The position numbers and the translations under genes were made by a program. From Lagopus muta (taxonomy: Eukaryota > Chordata > Aves > Galliformes > Phasianidae), in the NCBI RefSeq assembly GCF_023343835.1, contig NC_064433.1, positions 29,016,214 through 29,080,213 on the forward strand: a DNA stretch of 64,000 bases. The letters run 5' to 3'. Within the stretch, counting starts at the first letter, position 1, and each line of letters starts with the position of its first letter. Below are positions 46,950-60,700 of the stretch, piece by piece. Under the pieces are notes generated by a model. The model made no database searches, was not told where the DNA came from, and worked only from the letters and a program-made list of their open reading frames with translations.

Positions 46950-47486
46950 AACATTTTCCTATTTAACCACACCAAGTACCAGCAGGTGTTTTTAAGATAA
47001 TTATTACGAAAATTCTGTTGCAGCAATAGTTGATTAAGTTGATCTTTGACTTGCATACATATAACTATGTTTCACAATTTTCAGATAATACATATTTAGG
47101 CAGCTTGAACTATGTTATAAAAATTTAAATTCAGTACATGCCAATAGTAGAGACTCCAAGAGTTGTTAGAATTCACTAAACTAAAAGTGAAGATGGACTT
47201 ACCAGTAACACTGTGTATGAACATTCAAACCACATTTTCATGGCACCTTTACACACAAAGATTAAACAGTTGGTCTGAAAATGCTTCGTAAGCATTTTTA
47301 GATTGCATTTAAATTATTTCTACCACTGCAATTTTCTTCTTCTTTCTAAACTGCATAAATTATGTTTCAGTAAACATACCAATTGTGCATGGATAATCTG
47401 TCATGAAAATGTGGCAACAGGTGGCAGAAGTTACGTATTTGCATGTTGTAAAGAGAAGAGACTAAAGAAACTGGAGGAAATAAACT

Positions 47487-47724
47487 TTAATGAGATTCCC
47501 CGTTCAGTGACGACGCTTCTCCTCTGGGTGAAGATGACCTGGACATTCCCCTCTCTGTGTTATCAGAGCTAGAGCCGCTCTGACTGTGTTGATCTGCAGA
47601 CGCAGCACTGGAAGCAGGTGGTGACTTAGTCTTCTCCTTAAAGTCTGTAATTATGACCGTCAGATCTCCAACGGTAACTTCCAAATGCTGAGCACTACTT
47701 CGATCCACATTTTTCAATCGTGGC
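47487..47724 (-). CDS. YAF2: YAF2 last coding exon (RING1-binding domain, stop)
   Basis: The acceptor is TGCTTTCTTTAG. The exon completes the split arginine codon and encodes [20 protein letters not shown] and [15 protein letters not shown], the YAF2/RYBP C-terminal fold that forms an antiparallel sheet with RING1B. A serine-rich tail follows, ending [10 protein letters not shown] and a TAA stop at 47489-47487. The open frame runs on to 47762, but those codons lie upstream of the acceptor and are intronic. Confidence 0.97.
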
Positions 47725-50528
47725 CTAAAGAAAGCATAATGAATCACGTTAGAAACACACACACCATCTCATTCTCTTGTCTTTCTCCTTCTTACTAGGA
47801 GCTTTGGAGAACATACAGGTAACATATGCATAATACTGCTTTGTGGAACATGTAGTACATAAGATGACAGTGTAGCACAAGTGTTTATAATAGAGTATTG
47901 CCCGTAAGTTTAAAAATAGGTGACAATAACACCTTTTCCACCTTCGACTAAGATTATATGAAAACTTACCGTGTGAATATTTTAACTGTGTGACAATACA
48001 AACCTTCACATGTGCAACTTATTTTTATTTAAATTATTATTTAATTGTGATTTTCATTACTGTGGCTAGAAGTTATAAATCTGACCTAGGAAAGGATGCG
48101 TCCCTGCAGCAGCCTTAAGCAACAATTCTAGGTAGCAAATGGTGTTCACTAATGAGGATGTTGGTGTCCAAAAAGCTCACCTGTGCCTTCTGAATTTCAA
48201 CAATGCAGTTTTAGCTACAAATTCCACACAGAAGTGCAGCAGTTGTAATTCATTTAAAAATCTCAATAAGACTGCTAGTGCAGTATTTATATTGCCCTTC
48301 ACAGAATAATTCTGGCATCCCTAACACATGCTGTGATTTAAGATATGCAAAGAGCTCAGTAATCATACAGCACAGATAAATTAAGTCTCTTCATCTATTC
48401 TTTCATTTGTCTGATTTTCACAACATGAAGAATCATTAAAGAACACTGAATGATATTCTGCCAACACATTTTTGCTAGTGATGAGCATAAAGGACTTTAA
48501 ATTCAGAATTTTCCTTTGACTACCATGGCAAACTGTTATGAGACAGGTGAATTTATACAAGCAATTTTGAATGGCATATCTTTGTGCACTTAACTGACTC
48601 CACAGCTTTCACCAGCTCAAGCTGCAATAAAATAAATTCATATGACATCATATGTTAGCAGGTGTGCTAACAGCAAAGTCCTAACCTTTACCCTATCATC
48701 TGACTTTGTTTGAAGTAGAATTGGTTCCCAGCCACTTCAGCTGAAACACCTCCTGCTTTTCCTCTGCTAGAACAGAACAAGGATTTGACATCTTGTTCCC
48801 TTGGGGCTGAAGTAGTGCGGCTGAAGAATCTAAAAGAACTGAAAAGCTGCTGCTGTATAGCATGGGCATAGAGAAAAGTTCAGCATTATCAACCTGCATA
48901 AGTGGTGTGCCTGAAGCTTGTTAATCATATTCAGTGTGCATTCAGATTTTATGATTGTTTCCAGCAATAATATACAAGTTTTCAGGCAATGAGAAAAGGA
49001 TATCCTCGTTCCCAAGAGGATATTGAAGGAATCTGCTTAAACTAACTAAGCATTTGTATCCAGTGAATCAAATCTGTGAAAAATTGTTTGAAGTGCTTAA
49101 GTATTTTTTCCAATAGCCATCCTTAATGCAAATCTCAATACCAGTATTTCATCCAAGATTTTTTGTTGTTTTTTTTTTAAGTGTTTGCTCTTCTTCCCTG
49201 TCTCTCTTTTGCATTTTTAATGTACAACTGCAATCCAACAATGATTATTTCCATTTATAATATTTAATTAGCTACACAAATATTTACTATTTTAACTTTA
49301 GGTACTTTTTAACTGAAGTGCTTCAACTGCATGTGGTAAGACAGACAGTACATCTGAGTATTAGAGAAAAATGTAAATGCATTCTTCCTGCTGGAACATC
49401 TCAGTCTCCTTAATCCTAACCATAACTATTTTAAAGCCTGTACTCTCCTGACTCAAAATCTCTCCCAGCTTCTGATCCTGATGATCCTATTTCAGGCACA
49501 AGAGAAGCATCTGCTACTTCTCTGCATAACTAATCCCAAATGATCTTCCTTGGCTGGACTATTCTGGAATGCTTCCAAAAGAAATCAATAGTTCCTCCCA
49601 CTTTTGATTAGACTACATGTCTTGTATACTGCTGAGCTTTCTGGCACCACATTTCTGCTGCAATAATGTTATGCTTAGGCAGTGATGGTTTGGAGGCTGG
49701 ATTTGCTGCCTTTGTTTCAGAGCTTTCTTCTGGTCAAGAATGAGGCTTTTACAATGGCTTGCTTGTACTGTAATGTGTCATGACTTCCATTCCAAGAGTC
49801 CAAAACTTTCATTCAGCATCCCAAATAGCACTGGGATTTTTATCACTAGGTAACATACATATCTTACCCTGTCACATTAATTTCTACCCTAGTTCAAAAT
49901 CTCTTTGTAACTATGTCACCTTCCCACTCTCCTGTAATGAGATACATTCTCTTCCTCCATCTCTCTTCCCTGTCTCTTTTACCCCCATTTCTTCTCCACT
50001 CCTCCTGCCTCTCCCAGCAATATTCTGCATGATAAGTAGTCCCTCCAGTTCCCTCTCTTCTCCTGAGCCTAGCAATCATGTTTTGCATATCTACCATTTT
50101 ACGTGGTGTGAAAAAAAACTGTTGAATCCCTTAACAAAAATATCCAACTCTTTCTAAATTCAGCCGGTCTCCATCTTCTGGTTAAAACGACAAACTGCAA
50201 TTTTACATTGTGCATAACAGGCATCCTACAACAACAGCACTTCAAACATTTAGCATTACTGTTGAAAGAGTATGCCACAGGACTCACAAAGCAGTAAAAT
50301 CACAGAACATTTTTTTTCATATTTGCTTTTCTAATTATGTTTTACCAATACAGCAAGAGTTGCTAAAGTTTTTACCTGGTTTTCTTATGACTGTTCTTTT
50401 TGCTAGTTGTTTCCTTTTCACTTTTGTCCTTTTCTACTTTGTCTTTTTTCTCTTTCTTTGACTGTGTAGGGGGCACGAATTGCTGAGGAACCTGCTGTGC
50501 AACCAGCTGAGAGACGGGTCGAGGTTTC
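47487..50528 (-). CDS. YAF2: YY1-associated factor 2, last two coding exons (partial gene)
   Basis: The visible CDS is complement(join(47487..47724, 50376..50528)), 391 nt, encoding what corresponds to residues 52-180 of the 180-residue human protein. YAF2 and its paralogue RYBP are subunits of non-canonical PRC1. The N-terminal RanBP2-type zinc finger binds ubiquitylated H2A and the C-terminal domain binds RING1A/B and CBX proteins. Here one sees the lysine-rich linker and the complete C-terminal domain; the zinc-finger exons are not in the window. The gene is transcribed leftward, head-to-tail with GXYLT1, as in mammals. YAF2 is distinguished from RYBP by the short linker and the ending [10 protein letters not shown]. 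Confidence 0.96.
47725..50375 (-). other. YAF2: YAF2 last intron
   Basis: About 2.65 kb of AT-rich sequence. I see no mobile element, RNA gene or further exon in it. Confidence 0.75.
50376..50528 (-). CDS. YAF2: YAF2 penultimate coding exon (basic linker)
   Basis: The acceptor is GTGTGCACACAG and the donor is AAAACCAG|GTAAAA. The 153-nt exon completes an arginine codon, then encodes [28 protein letters not shown] and an alternating Lys/Glu stretch ending SKKNSHKKT. The sequence is almost the same as human YAF2, with small changes such as proline in QQVPQQ. The linker is probably disordered and carries basic, nuclear-localisation-like clusters. Confidence 0.96.
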
Positions 50529-50666
50529 CTGTGTGCACATATATATAGAACATATGTATATACACATAAAGCTTAGGCTTTACAACAAGAGGCTAAAACT
50601 TTCTATACAGCAGTTAGTAGCATTAACACTCAACACAAAAAATTAAAACACCACCACCACCAAAAT

Positions 50667-50702
50667 GATATATACATATACATATATATCTATATATCTT
50701 TC
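50667..50702. repeat. (TA/CA)n alternating purine-pyrimidine repeat
   Basis: ATATATACATATACATATAT followed by TCTATATATC, about 36 bases, close upstream of the penultimate YAF2 exon. Confidence 0.85.
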
Positions 50703-51945
50703 TCTGAGAGTATTTCATTAAAATAGTATATCAAAATTAAACCTGTTGTGGCTTTTTGATTCACTTGCATTATCAATAAATACAACAGTTGAGGTTTTTT
50801 TAAGCTTTTGGAGACAAGAATTTACAATGTGTTCTCCTAAGTGCTATATCCAGACTTGCATGGAATGAGCTCCAAACCATGAAGCCTTCTGGAAGAATAC
50901 TTCATCACCTGCTGCCAGTCCCCTTAAATGAAGAGGGAGTACATTTTAAGTGTACTGCAGTACTGAAGCACACAATCCATGTCTCAAAAAGGAAAAAGAT
51001 GACCTTTCAGGTATCACAGCTAAACTCACTGTTGGCCTTACAGTGTTTTAACTTCAACAAATTCCCTGAAGGTAATGACAAATCCTGTTGTGTATTCTTC
51101 ACAGAAAAAAAACCCAAAAAAACAAAAAGCAAAAAACATGTACAGCAGTACTAATAGAATACAGCTGTCAGAACACATATACTATAAAAGCTGGCATCAG
51201 AAGCATCTGACCACATTCTATCAGGACACACAACACAGGTTTCTTGAACATGAAAATTCTAACCTGAAATGAAACCTTCTAGTTCTTAGAATTCAACTAA
51301 ATACCTACTCATGAGCTAAGTCCACATTAACTCACAGAGAAAAAGATGAGCAATGGATTACTTAGTAACAAAAACCCAGCTTATATCAGCTAGCAAACAT
51401 AAGAGTGTATGCTTTTCAGGTGACTAAAGCTGAGTATTTTAAGTGGTACCTTGAAAAACACCCACTGTATTGAGACCAGAATCAGTGAAGTGACTCAACG
51501 GGCCGTAACAAGTGAGCACATAGGATATTTTCATGAAAATTTGCCTCAGGACTGTTTTAACTTTGTCATAGCAATGCGTAAGAAAATAGGAAGAACAGAG
51601 GTGAAGTTGATGCACAAACTTATCATTTCAGGTGAAAAACACTTGTGAAATAGAAACAAAATGATCATCTCTCGATTGAAAGAATGCTCCAGGAGATGGA
51701 TGAGTGAATCACTACTTCTCGTGATGGCTGGGTGACAATCTCACCAATACTGTAGTTACCTGAAGGAATAATCTGACAAGTTACCAAAGTAAGACAGTAG
51801 TGAATTTCTTGATGCAGATTTGTTGCCCAGTGTTGTGGACAACACCACGACCAGAGAAACTTCATAAAGAGCAGGGATGAGAAAAAAAAAAAATCTATTC
51901 CACAAGTTCTCAATTTGGAATAATTTGAATTCCAGAGGGCAAATT

Positions 51946-52504
51946 ATGAGGGCTGCTCTGAAAGTAATCCCTCCTTTTTTATTATGTTGGCTTACAAAGT
52001 CAGAGGCAGATGTTGGTGGTATGGCTGTAGAGGTAGAATCTTCCTACCAGTATTTCATTCCATGTTGTTGCTGTGTGACAGATGGCAGCTGAGGGGCAGT
52101 CTGACAGAATGGAGTCTGACATGGAAGTGTGGATGAAGCAGAAGTATGTCACTGAATTCCTCCATGTGGAAAAAACAGCACAATGAAATTCACTGGCTTC
52201 CTGAATGTTTATGGAGACCAACCAGTGGATGTGAGCACAGTGAGGTGGTAGGTGGTGCGTTTCAGCAGTGGCAACAGTGATGTGAAAGACAAGCCACGTT
52301 CCAGATAGCCATGCAGATTTTTATGAGCGCAGTATGCAGACTCTTGTTCATTATGGCAAAAACACATAGCTAATGGTAACGACTATATTGAAAAACAGCT
52401 TTATAGCTGAGGATTTGCTCTACCAAGTAGTGTTACTGTGCACTTTGTATCCATTGCACTTTCCATGGAAATAAATAGAAGGCATTACTTTGAGAGCAAC
52501 CTAC
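51946..52504 (+). mobile_element. Mariner element, non-autonomous (Galluhop-like), copy 3
   Basis: The ends GGGCTGCTCTGAAAGTAATC and GGCATTACTTTGAGAGCAAC are inverted repeats flanked by TA. It keeps traces of the N-terminal transposase ([22 protein letters not shown]) and of its C-terminus (IANGNDYIEK), with the catalytic middle missing. The copy is divergent and has stops. It is in the YAF2 intron. Confidence 0.9.
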
Positions 52505-54049
52505 ATAAAATATTTCTGTTAGAGTACAGTTGGGAAATTCAGTATAGAAGTTTGTTTATCTAGTGCCTAGTACCATAAAACGATACAGGGAGAAAAAAGA
52601 ATTAAAAAGATCTTTGCCACAAGGAACAGAGGTCAACTAAGACAAAAAAATCACAATTAAAAAAGAAAAAAAACTAAGAAAAAGAACAAATTCACATCTC
52701 TCAACAGTGATTTAGTCTTTTAAGGCTCATTCCCTCCCCTCCCCTTCCCTAGGTACTCAAAGAGGGGCCACTGAACTGCAGCTGAGCACTGCAAGGCACT
52801 CAGGCTTCAGAAAGTAACCTCACCACTCAATGAATTTCAAACCACTAGAACTGTTTGTGATTGAGCTGCAGCTGAACCATGTCATTCAAACATGAAAGAA
52901 CTTACACCAAGGAAAGGTTTCTTGCAGAGAAGTCAAATATATGAAAATCTATTTCTGTAACAGGAAATTGATTTTGATGATTTGCCAAAATACAACAATT
53001 TCAATTACTGGATTTCAAAAACAGTTAAGACTCCTTGTAATAGGCTGCTACAGCTAAGTGCTAAGTCTGACTTTTAAACTATCAATACATTTATGGTAAT
53101 TTGCTTTTTGAGCATGTTCAAGAGCAACTGAGCTAACCAGCTTTCATAAAGAAGCTCTATAAACTTATATATTAAGATTATCACGTTTTTGCCTCTCCCA
53201 ATGGGACAACTTCACAAGTGAGCAATCCAAAACCGCAGGCAAAGGCGTTCATAAATACATCTTGTTTGTTTAGATACACAGCCTCTCAAAATGGTGCATT
53301 TTTATTTAATAATTCACTTTGGTTGTTGTATGTGGTACACTCATCAACACAGGCATACACTGTTACAAAACGCTGAGAGCTAACAGTCCTTTCCAACCGA
53401 GGTGAACTTCATGGTGACTTCATTTCATTTTACAGGATTTGATTTTGCTGCTGTTTTAGGTGATGCATTCACAGAAACTGCAGAGAATTGCCTCTTTAGG
53501 ATTTCTGTACAGAAATGCATTCAACACGAATTCTCCCAAAGGCAGGAAATATTTAACAATATGAAGGATGGGCTAATTTCTGCTGTTGGCATACTCAAAA
53601 GAAAAACAAAAGAGAAAAAAACCCACAGTGCTTTATACCATAGCGTTCACATGCCTGGAGATGAAAAGTGTTCATCCAAAAACACACACAGCACATCAGA
53701 CCCACATCATATCTAAAACTCTTGCCCCAAGTCATTTCCTTTCCCAGGGTGCAACACAATGCCTCACCGCTTGTAAATCCTTTGGGACATCTTTAATCTC
53801 TCTCACCTGATAGCCATCAATAACCTGTGTAAAAAGAATGCTGACCCTCTGTAAATGGTCAGCAACTTGGTCCAAGTGCAGCAAAGCAGGCCAGCTTTGA
53901 AAACTAATTGAACAATAGCTCTATATAATATCATAACTTCTGCAGCAGAGTACAGTAAACTCTAAGTCATCTAGGTTGTACATCAAACATGCAACAGGAC
54001 AATGCCGGTTTAATGCTGAAGTATCTCGGGTCTGTGCAATCTCACCTCA

Positions 54050-54545
54050 AGCACTTTGTGCTGTTTGGGGTACCACAATATAAGAATAACACAAAACCAT
54101 TAGCGAGCATCTAAAAGAGGGCTATAGAGATGGTGAAGGTTCCAAAGGGCAAGATGTATGTGGCTGAAGTCCCTGGCTTTGTTCAGCCCAGAGCAGAGGA
54201 GCTGAGAGGAGGCCTGATGGTGACTGCAGCTCCTCACAGGGAGCAGAGGGGCAGCGCTGAGCTCTGCTCTCTGTGACAGCAACAGGGCCAGATGGAACAG
54301 CATGGAGCTGTGCCAGGGGAGGGCAGCTGGGGGTTAGGGAAAGGTTCTACACCAGAAGGTTGTCTGACCCTGGAGCAGGGTCCCCAGGGCAGTAGGGATG
54401 GAACTTAGCTGCTGGAATTTAAGGAACATTTGGGCAACGCTGTCAGATACAGGATTTGATTTTTGGGTGGTCCTGGGTGGAGACAGCTGTTGGACTTGAT
54501 GATCCTTGTAGGTCCCTTCCAACTCAGGTTATTCTATGATTCTAC
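54050..54545 (+). mobile_element. CR1 retrotransposon, 3' end of about 500 bp
   Basis: Begins near GTGCTGTTTGGGGTACCAC, continues with AAGAGGGCTATAGAGATGGT and GACTTGATGATCCTTGTAGG, and ends with GGTCCCTTCCAACTCAGG and TTCTATGATTCTA. It is 5'-truncated and frame-disrupted, in the YAF2 intron. Confidence 0.92.
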
Positions 54546-57500
54546 AGATTTATTTCAGTCAGAGCACAAGCACACTTGCACAGCGCTGCTTCTATAGCCA
54601 CCGTGAGTCCATAAAGCAGTCTCTGGCACCACTCACAGCACAACTCCAATTCCAACAGACCTGAGATGCTTCTCAAAGTAGCTCTAGAGTGGACAAATTG
54701 TGACAGTTTTTCCATTAACCAACCCCATATCTACCTGGGTCTCCAGCAGCTCCCATGCAGCCCTGGCTGCAGGGCTAGGTGAAGATTCTTCCATTTGGTG
54801 CTGCACAACCTGAACAAACAGAGCCCACCAAATTAAACTGCCAAGCAGCACAGTGCAGAGATCAAAAGTCCAACAGAACAGCTTTGATTCAGTGTGAGTC
54901 ATGATGGACTTGAACTAGTTCACATAGAACTATTCCAGTACCCACAGATTTCAGAACTTAGAAAATTTCATGTGGAAAGTTAGATGATGTAATTTCACTG
55001 TTGAACTCGTATACTTTGCCAACCCATTGTGGAAGAAGTGCTCTAACATCTATAATATACTGTTTAGAGAGTTCAGGTATTCTGAAGAATATATCACACA
55101 GAACACATTCAAATGCACACTCTTTCTCGAAGCTGTATCTCCTATGCTTTGCATATTTTACAACTACAAATCTATTAGAAGTTTTAATTCTCAATATTAA
55201 CAGAATGGAATTTTGGAAATGCTGCCAACCTCAGCTTTCAATCAAGCTGAAAGATGGCCTTCAACAGATAACCTGGATCCATACTAATATGGTCTTTTCA
55301 TTCTCTCTCCTCTTCTCAGATCCATCCATCTCCTGGTTCCAAATCAGACAAAAAGCTCTTGCTGGAAGCTTTTTTGGTCCCAAGTTGCAAATTATCTATT
55401 TGGTAAAGCAAAAGGGCCATGTGCACAACATACCTACAGGTTTTTAGAATATCACACATTAAACCAGGCATTTGTCTGCTGCTGAGCCTTGGTCAGTTTA
55501 CTCTCCACATTTTTCCTCTAACAACTACAGCAATATTCTAGCTCAGTTCTATTTGCCTGACAATAGAATTCAGCTTTCAAATTCATCTTACTCCCTGCTT
55601 TCCTATAAAGCTCTTCACATCTTAACCCACCCTAGAGATCAGAAAAAGTTGCCTCTGAAGTGCTATTCCTACAGCAGGATGTTGTGTTGTAGCTGCCCAC
55701 TATAGTAGAGCTCAGTGTTTGGTTCATGGACAGATGAGATGCTCATGCCACCACACAGAACAGATAACTGTTATACACCAAGAATCATTTATTCAACAGA
55801 AGAATTTGAGTTTTCAGATTTATCAGGAATATCTACTACCACATTTTTATTCCCAGATATGTTTCACTCCTGAGCAAAACAAAGCCTGTGGTTTTTCTTC
55901 AAAGCTCTCATTTGTTTTCATGTAGAATTTCTACATGGCATTCCACACTTCCTATAATTTTCACTCTTCGTTCCCCTGCTAGAAAATATCTTTACTTCTT
56001 AAAATAAATAAACAAATTTTTCAAAAGGCATGTTTCAGAGACTTAAAGAGGTTTTATTTAAAGATACCCCTAATTCCTAAGCAGTACCATTTATCTGAAC
56101 TTCCCTTCCCTTCAGGGAGGCTCTGACCTTTTGTTCGAGACAGCAGATTCATCCCTCAAGAAAGAAAGCTTAGAAGTATCTGGAGCAAGAATCCTTACTG
56201 ATTTTTCCTAGCCCCTGGTCACAGAATCCTGTCTTCAAAAAATGAAAAATCCACATTATTCTTCAAGAACAAAATATTCTTCACTTTCAGGTAATTCGGG
56301 AGGACTGGACGTGGGCTTCCAAGTTGAAGACAATTTCCAGGTCGTTTGCCTCTTGGTCACAGCCTGCCTGACAGCTCTTACCACAAAGACTCAAGCCAGG
56401 AATCCAACATGTTTCTGGACATCAGCTTCATGCACAGTTCTGCAATCTGCTATGCCTCACCAGCAAGGCACAATAGAACTGGCTTGGAAACCAGTATCCT
56501 TAGTCAATTAATGCCCTGAATTTCATCCCCCAGAGATTTTCAAGAACAAATTATTGCCAAAAGGCCTTACAAGCAGTAACTAATCCACTTAGACAAGTCA
56601 TCTTTAGTCAAACTCCTGCAATGCTGAATGGTAGCAGAATGGGACCAGCACAGGAAATGAATGCTTTGGCCATTACACACACTACACACACATTCTCTTT
56701 ATGATGTCTTCTTGGAAAAGTCTTGGAGTTTGTTGTAAAAGATGCAGTATAGGTATGCTGATGCATTAAGCCCAGATTAAAGCCCAGAAAGCTTGTCATA
56801 GTTCTGACAAAGGTAACAGGAACTCTAAAAGTGAAGTCAGGAGTTCTCAATGAAATATCTTCAGGTAAAGCATAATGGAAAAACCTCTGCCAAATTCTAG
56901 AAAAATATACCTAAAATTCATCAGCTATAAACAGAAGTCCAACAGTTCTTTTTTACTACTTGTGAAGGAAGACCATTTTGAAAAACAGCCTTCCCCAAGC
57001 TACTCATTTCTGCCAATTACAAAGAAATATGGCTATAATAGCATCATCATGACAATACCTCCACTTTCTATCTGATTAATAATCCCTTTATTTTTCCTTC
57101 CATCTTATGCTGGATTTACAAGCTTATTCAAATTCATCTTTGTCGTACTTTAATTCAGATGACATGGATAGCCAAAAAATGTTTGTTCAAGCACTCATAT
57201 TTGCTTTAGTCACAGAAGCTTTTCTTTCACTTGCCTATAATCACACCGCTTGTTTCTTCCTTTGACAGATCTGCTGTCCTGTGAATTCCATATAAAATGT
57301 GTCCCATGGATCATCCTTTAGAATGAACTTTCTACCGTCACAGCCATCCATCTCCGTTGACATTCACTGCAATCAGAGAGTCTCAATCTTTAATATATTA
57401 GCCCTCACAATATTCCATCATGGGAGAACAGTACTGCTAACTCTGCAACTATTTATCAGCAGCAGCACAGAGAAACTACTACTCCTACTTTAATTGTATC

Positions 57501-57711
57501 TCACAGTCCTCCCTTCCACTTACCCCCTTCCAGGGGTCTGTCTCCCTTTTTGGAACACAAGCTTTTTGAGGCTGCTGTCGAACTCTTCTAGGTTTACCCT
57601 CCAACAAATTTAAAATTCTTCGCTTCTTATCAAAAGTACAAGACTTTTGTGTATTTGTTCACCTAGAAGCTACTCTAGATTGACATCACTATGAAAACAA
57701 CTCCATTCCTC

Positions 57712-57734
57712 TCTCCCTCTCTCTCTCTCTCCAG
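57712..57734. repeat. (CT)n microsatellite
   Basis: About ten CT units, one interrupted by an extra C. Confidence 0.9.
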
Positions 57735-60700
57735 TGCCTTGCAGACCTGATAATCTCCTTTCCATCTGCTACTGTGGGACTTCTCTGTGATTCTGACTAA
57801 GCTGAGTTATGTTACTCAACATTTTTTTCAAACAGAATTCTAATTTCAATCATTCTATCAGCACTCCTCCTCCACTAGGCTTTGCTATTCCCTCATCTAG
57901 AGCAGATTTCAAAAGTGCCTTGTTAAGATGTCTGGGGTTTTCTAGTCTTCAAATCTCTTAGAATTTAATAATGAGTTTAATTCTTCTGGCAGCATGTAGA
58001 CTGAAAATCTTTACTTGTCTGCATTTTGTAGCACACTGCCACTGGAAAAAAAGAGTAATCCCTGATAAAGAAGAACAGGTCTTAGAATAGACTGTTCAGC
58101 CTTCGCCTTCTCATCGCTTCAGCCTTTATGAAGACACTGACGGGGTAAAGAAACAGCCAGGCTGTATGCTTTATACACACAGTATGTGAGGCCATTTCCA
58201 ACAACCATTTTTTCAGTGTGTAACCCATTTGCTAAGAGCAAACATTTTACATCACATAAGTCAGTACACTCTTGGAAAAGGTACAATTTCATATACTAAA
58301 AGTGCATGACATAGTGCTTCTGGTACAGCATCCTGAATACATTTCAGATATTTGTACAGAGAACTGCACATAGCTGTTGTAGTCAATATTCTTTATCACT
58401 CAGCATCTTTAGTTTTATAACCTCTATCATATTTTCCTCATCTCTGGGCAACACAAAGAAAGCCAGCCAAGTGATGATTATTTCAATCTCTTCTGTCTCT
58501 TTTCAATTTGGGGTATATAAAGTCTTGCCATTAGACACCTAACCAAACGCTGCACAAATATCGCTTCCTAAATGTCACTTGTACAAATGATTTCACAAAA
58601 ATGTTGCAAGACTCACACCCCAGCTAGTTCAAAACTACCATTCTGCAAAAAATACCTTAAAACAACAACAACAAAACAGATAATTTAGAGCATTTCCACA
58701 AGAGTTTCTGCATGTGCAAGACACTACCAGATCTGTTGGCTCAGCTCACCAAGAACCGCACGTATTTTCATTCCACAGAGCCACACACTTCAGAAGGCTA
58801 CAGCTTGCCCTCTCAGCACTTCCCAGAACTGTCATCAAACATAAAACACAAGCTCCAGAAGAGCTAATATTAGAGAGCTTGTTTGTTGTTTTTTTTTCCT
58901 TAATAACTTATCTTCTTGAACAAGAACAAAAAAACATTATGGCAGCTATTCAATGTTAAGAAACTCGGTTCACAACATGCTGTTGTAAACCACAGAAAGC
59001 TACTGTTGGCAACATGGTTGGGTAGGCCAGAGCCTAGTAAGAATCTTGTTCTGCTGATAATCATACTGATTGTATCATACATGTCTTTCAAAAGTCTAAG
59101 CAGAATACATTCAAGTGTATTAAAATCTTGTTGAGAACAAAGTCAAACAATTCAAATCCTACCCCATTCTTTCATTACTAGACTGAATCATTCCTCAATA
59201 CAAATGTACAGGCTTTAAATATCTTCTAATTTATTTGAAGATCATTTTCCACTCACATCTATCCTGAATATTAATGTCTCAAGAAGCTAATAGAAATCTG
59301 ATATCCACTGTAATACTCTAACCTCCCTTTTTCTAGTTCACAGTCATTACTGAAATCTCAAGAAAAGCTTATCTTTGCATACTTCCTACTTACTCACCAT
59401 ATTCTTGCTAGTCCCTAGTCAAATCTTCTTCCCTGCATGTCCTCGTTTCTATACTCAGGCTCAAATTCGCAGATATATCTTAACATAGTAATTAGAGTAA
59501 TTACTTCAAAAATTAAAAGTTATTCCTAACCTCTGGGGCAAGCAGATGCATAGCCGGAGTCAGCTGGAAGATGCCTCTACTGTTACTTTACAGTAAACAA
59601 CTTTTCAAACAAGTAGACAAAAGGGAGGATATGAGAAAGTGGTTTCAGGTAAATTTGCTAGGTGAAAAAGCGCTCATGTAATGCACATTATCAGGGGAAT
59701 ATCTTCACATAGGTATTGAATGTCTTGAGCGATTCTTATAGCATCAGTTTAAGCAACTTCTAGAGAGCACATCCATAGTTAAATACTGTAGCGATATTAC
59801 AGTAAGACAAACTTCCTGCCCCTTTTCAAAGTGGTATTAATTATGCAACATTCTAACTGTAACTTTATAATAGAGCTCAGAAAGCTTTTCTTAACTCTGA
59901 AGATCACAAGACAGGTTACAACCAGCAACTTTGGAACGAGACTTTTCTATCACAGACCAATGATGCAGTTTCAGGCGCCAGAAAGTCTAAATGTCTCCAA
60001 AAGGAGATACACATATATTTCAGAATCTGGTTTTCTGTAGCAAGTAATACAGCACCTTTCTGAAGCAGGAGGTACTAAGAAATAAACTACCTTTCCTCCC
60101 ACCAGCTGCTGAATTCTCTGTAATTCAGTTGTACTCCTCCATCCACCCTCATACAGCAATAACCAGCTACACTGAAAATATCAGGTAATGAACTTCAGCA
60201 CTTCCAGCACGGCATGTTTTCACTTTTCAGAAGAGTTTCTGCAAAACATGTTACAGTGTGGCTAGAGATTCTTGCATCTACACCCCTTGAGTTTCCAATG
60301 GCTTTGTCAGTTTTCCATGGAATAAATGGATCTAAATTAAATTTAGTGTCATAACTTGCTCTTACTTCGGTTCCCTGTAATACATACAGAAATCAATAGA
60401 ACCAAAACATACAAACATGCATTACGTCATTGCAGTAATTGTCCTTATGTAATAACACAGAAAATCAGTAACAGTTGAACTGCATTTAACACACACCAAA
60501 TGGCAGAATCTTCAAAACCTTCAAGTGAGAAAGTGGAAGCTTTCAGCCTTACATTTTAAGCCATTTACTCCAGCTTACGCACAAACCGTATCAGCAAGGT
60601 GTAAGGACACACAGTCTGGCAGTGCAGATGAGATGAAAAATGGTCACTAACTTTATGTTCTTTATTGATCTCTTGTGCCTCAATAAGACAATTAATTTTT

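Larger units (their letters stand above)
46285..47486 (-). other. YAF2: Probable YAF2 3'UTR
   Basis: AT-rich, non-coding sequence downstream of the YAF2 stop. Minus-strand AATAAA signals occur at 46945-46940 (with an overlapping ATTAAA at 46949-46944) and at 46316-46311. Either could end the message, giving 3'UTRs of about 0.56 or 1.2 kb, and a longer form is possible. Confidence 0.5.

Noticed and set aside
47303..47572. 89-codon plus-strand open frame over the YAF2 terminal exon
   Set aside because: A shadow of the coding exon and 3'UTR on the opposite strand.
55001..55447. 148-codon open frame on the plus strand
   Set aside because: No recognisable domain, no splice context and a composition typical of AT-rich intron. 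The overlapping minus-strand frame is equally long-looking. It is most likely a chance frame in the YAF2 intron.
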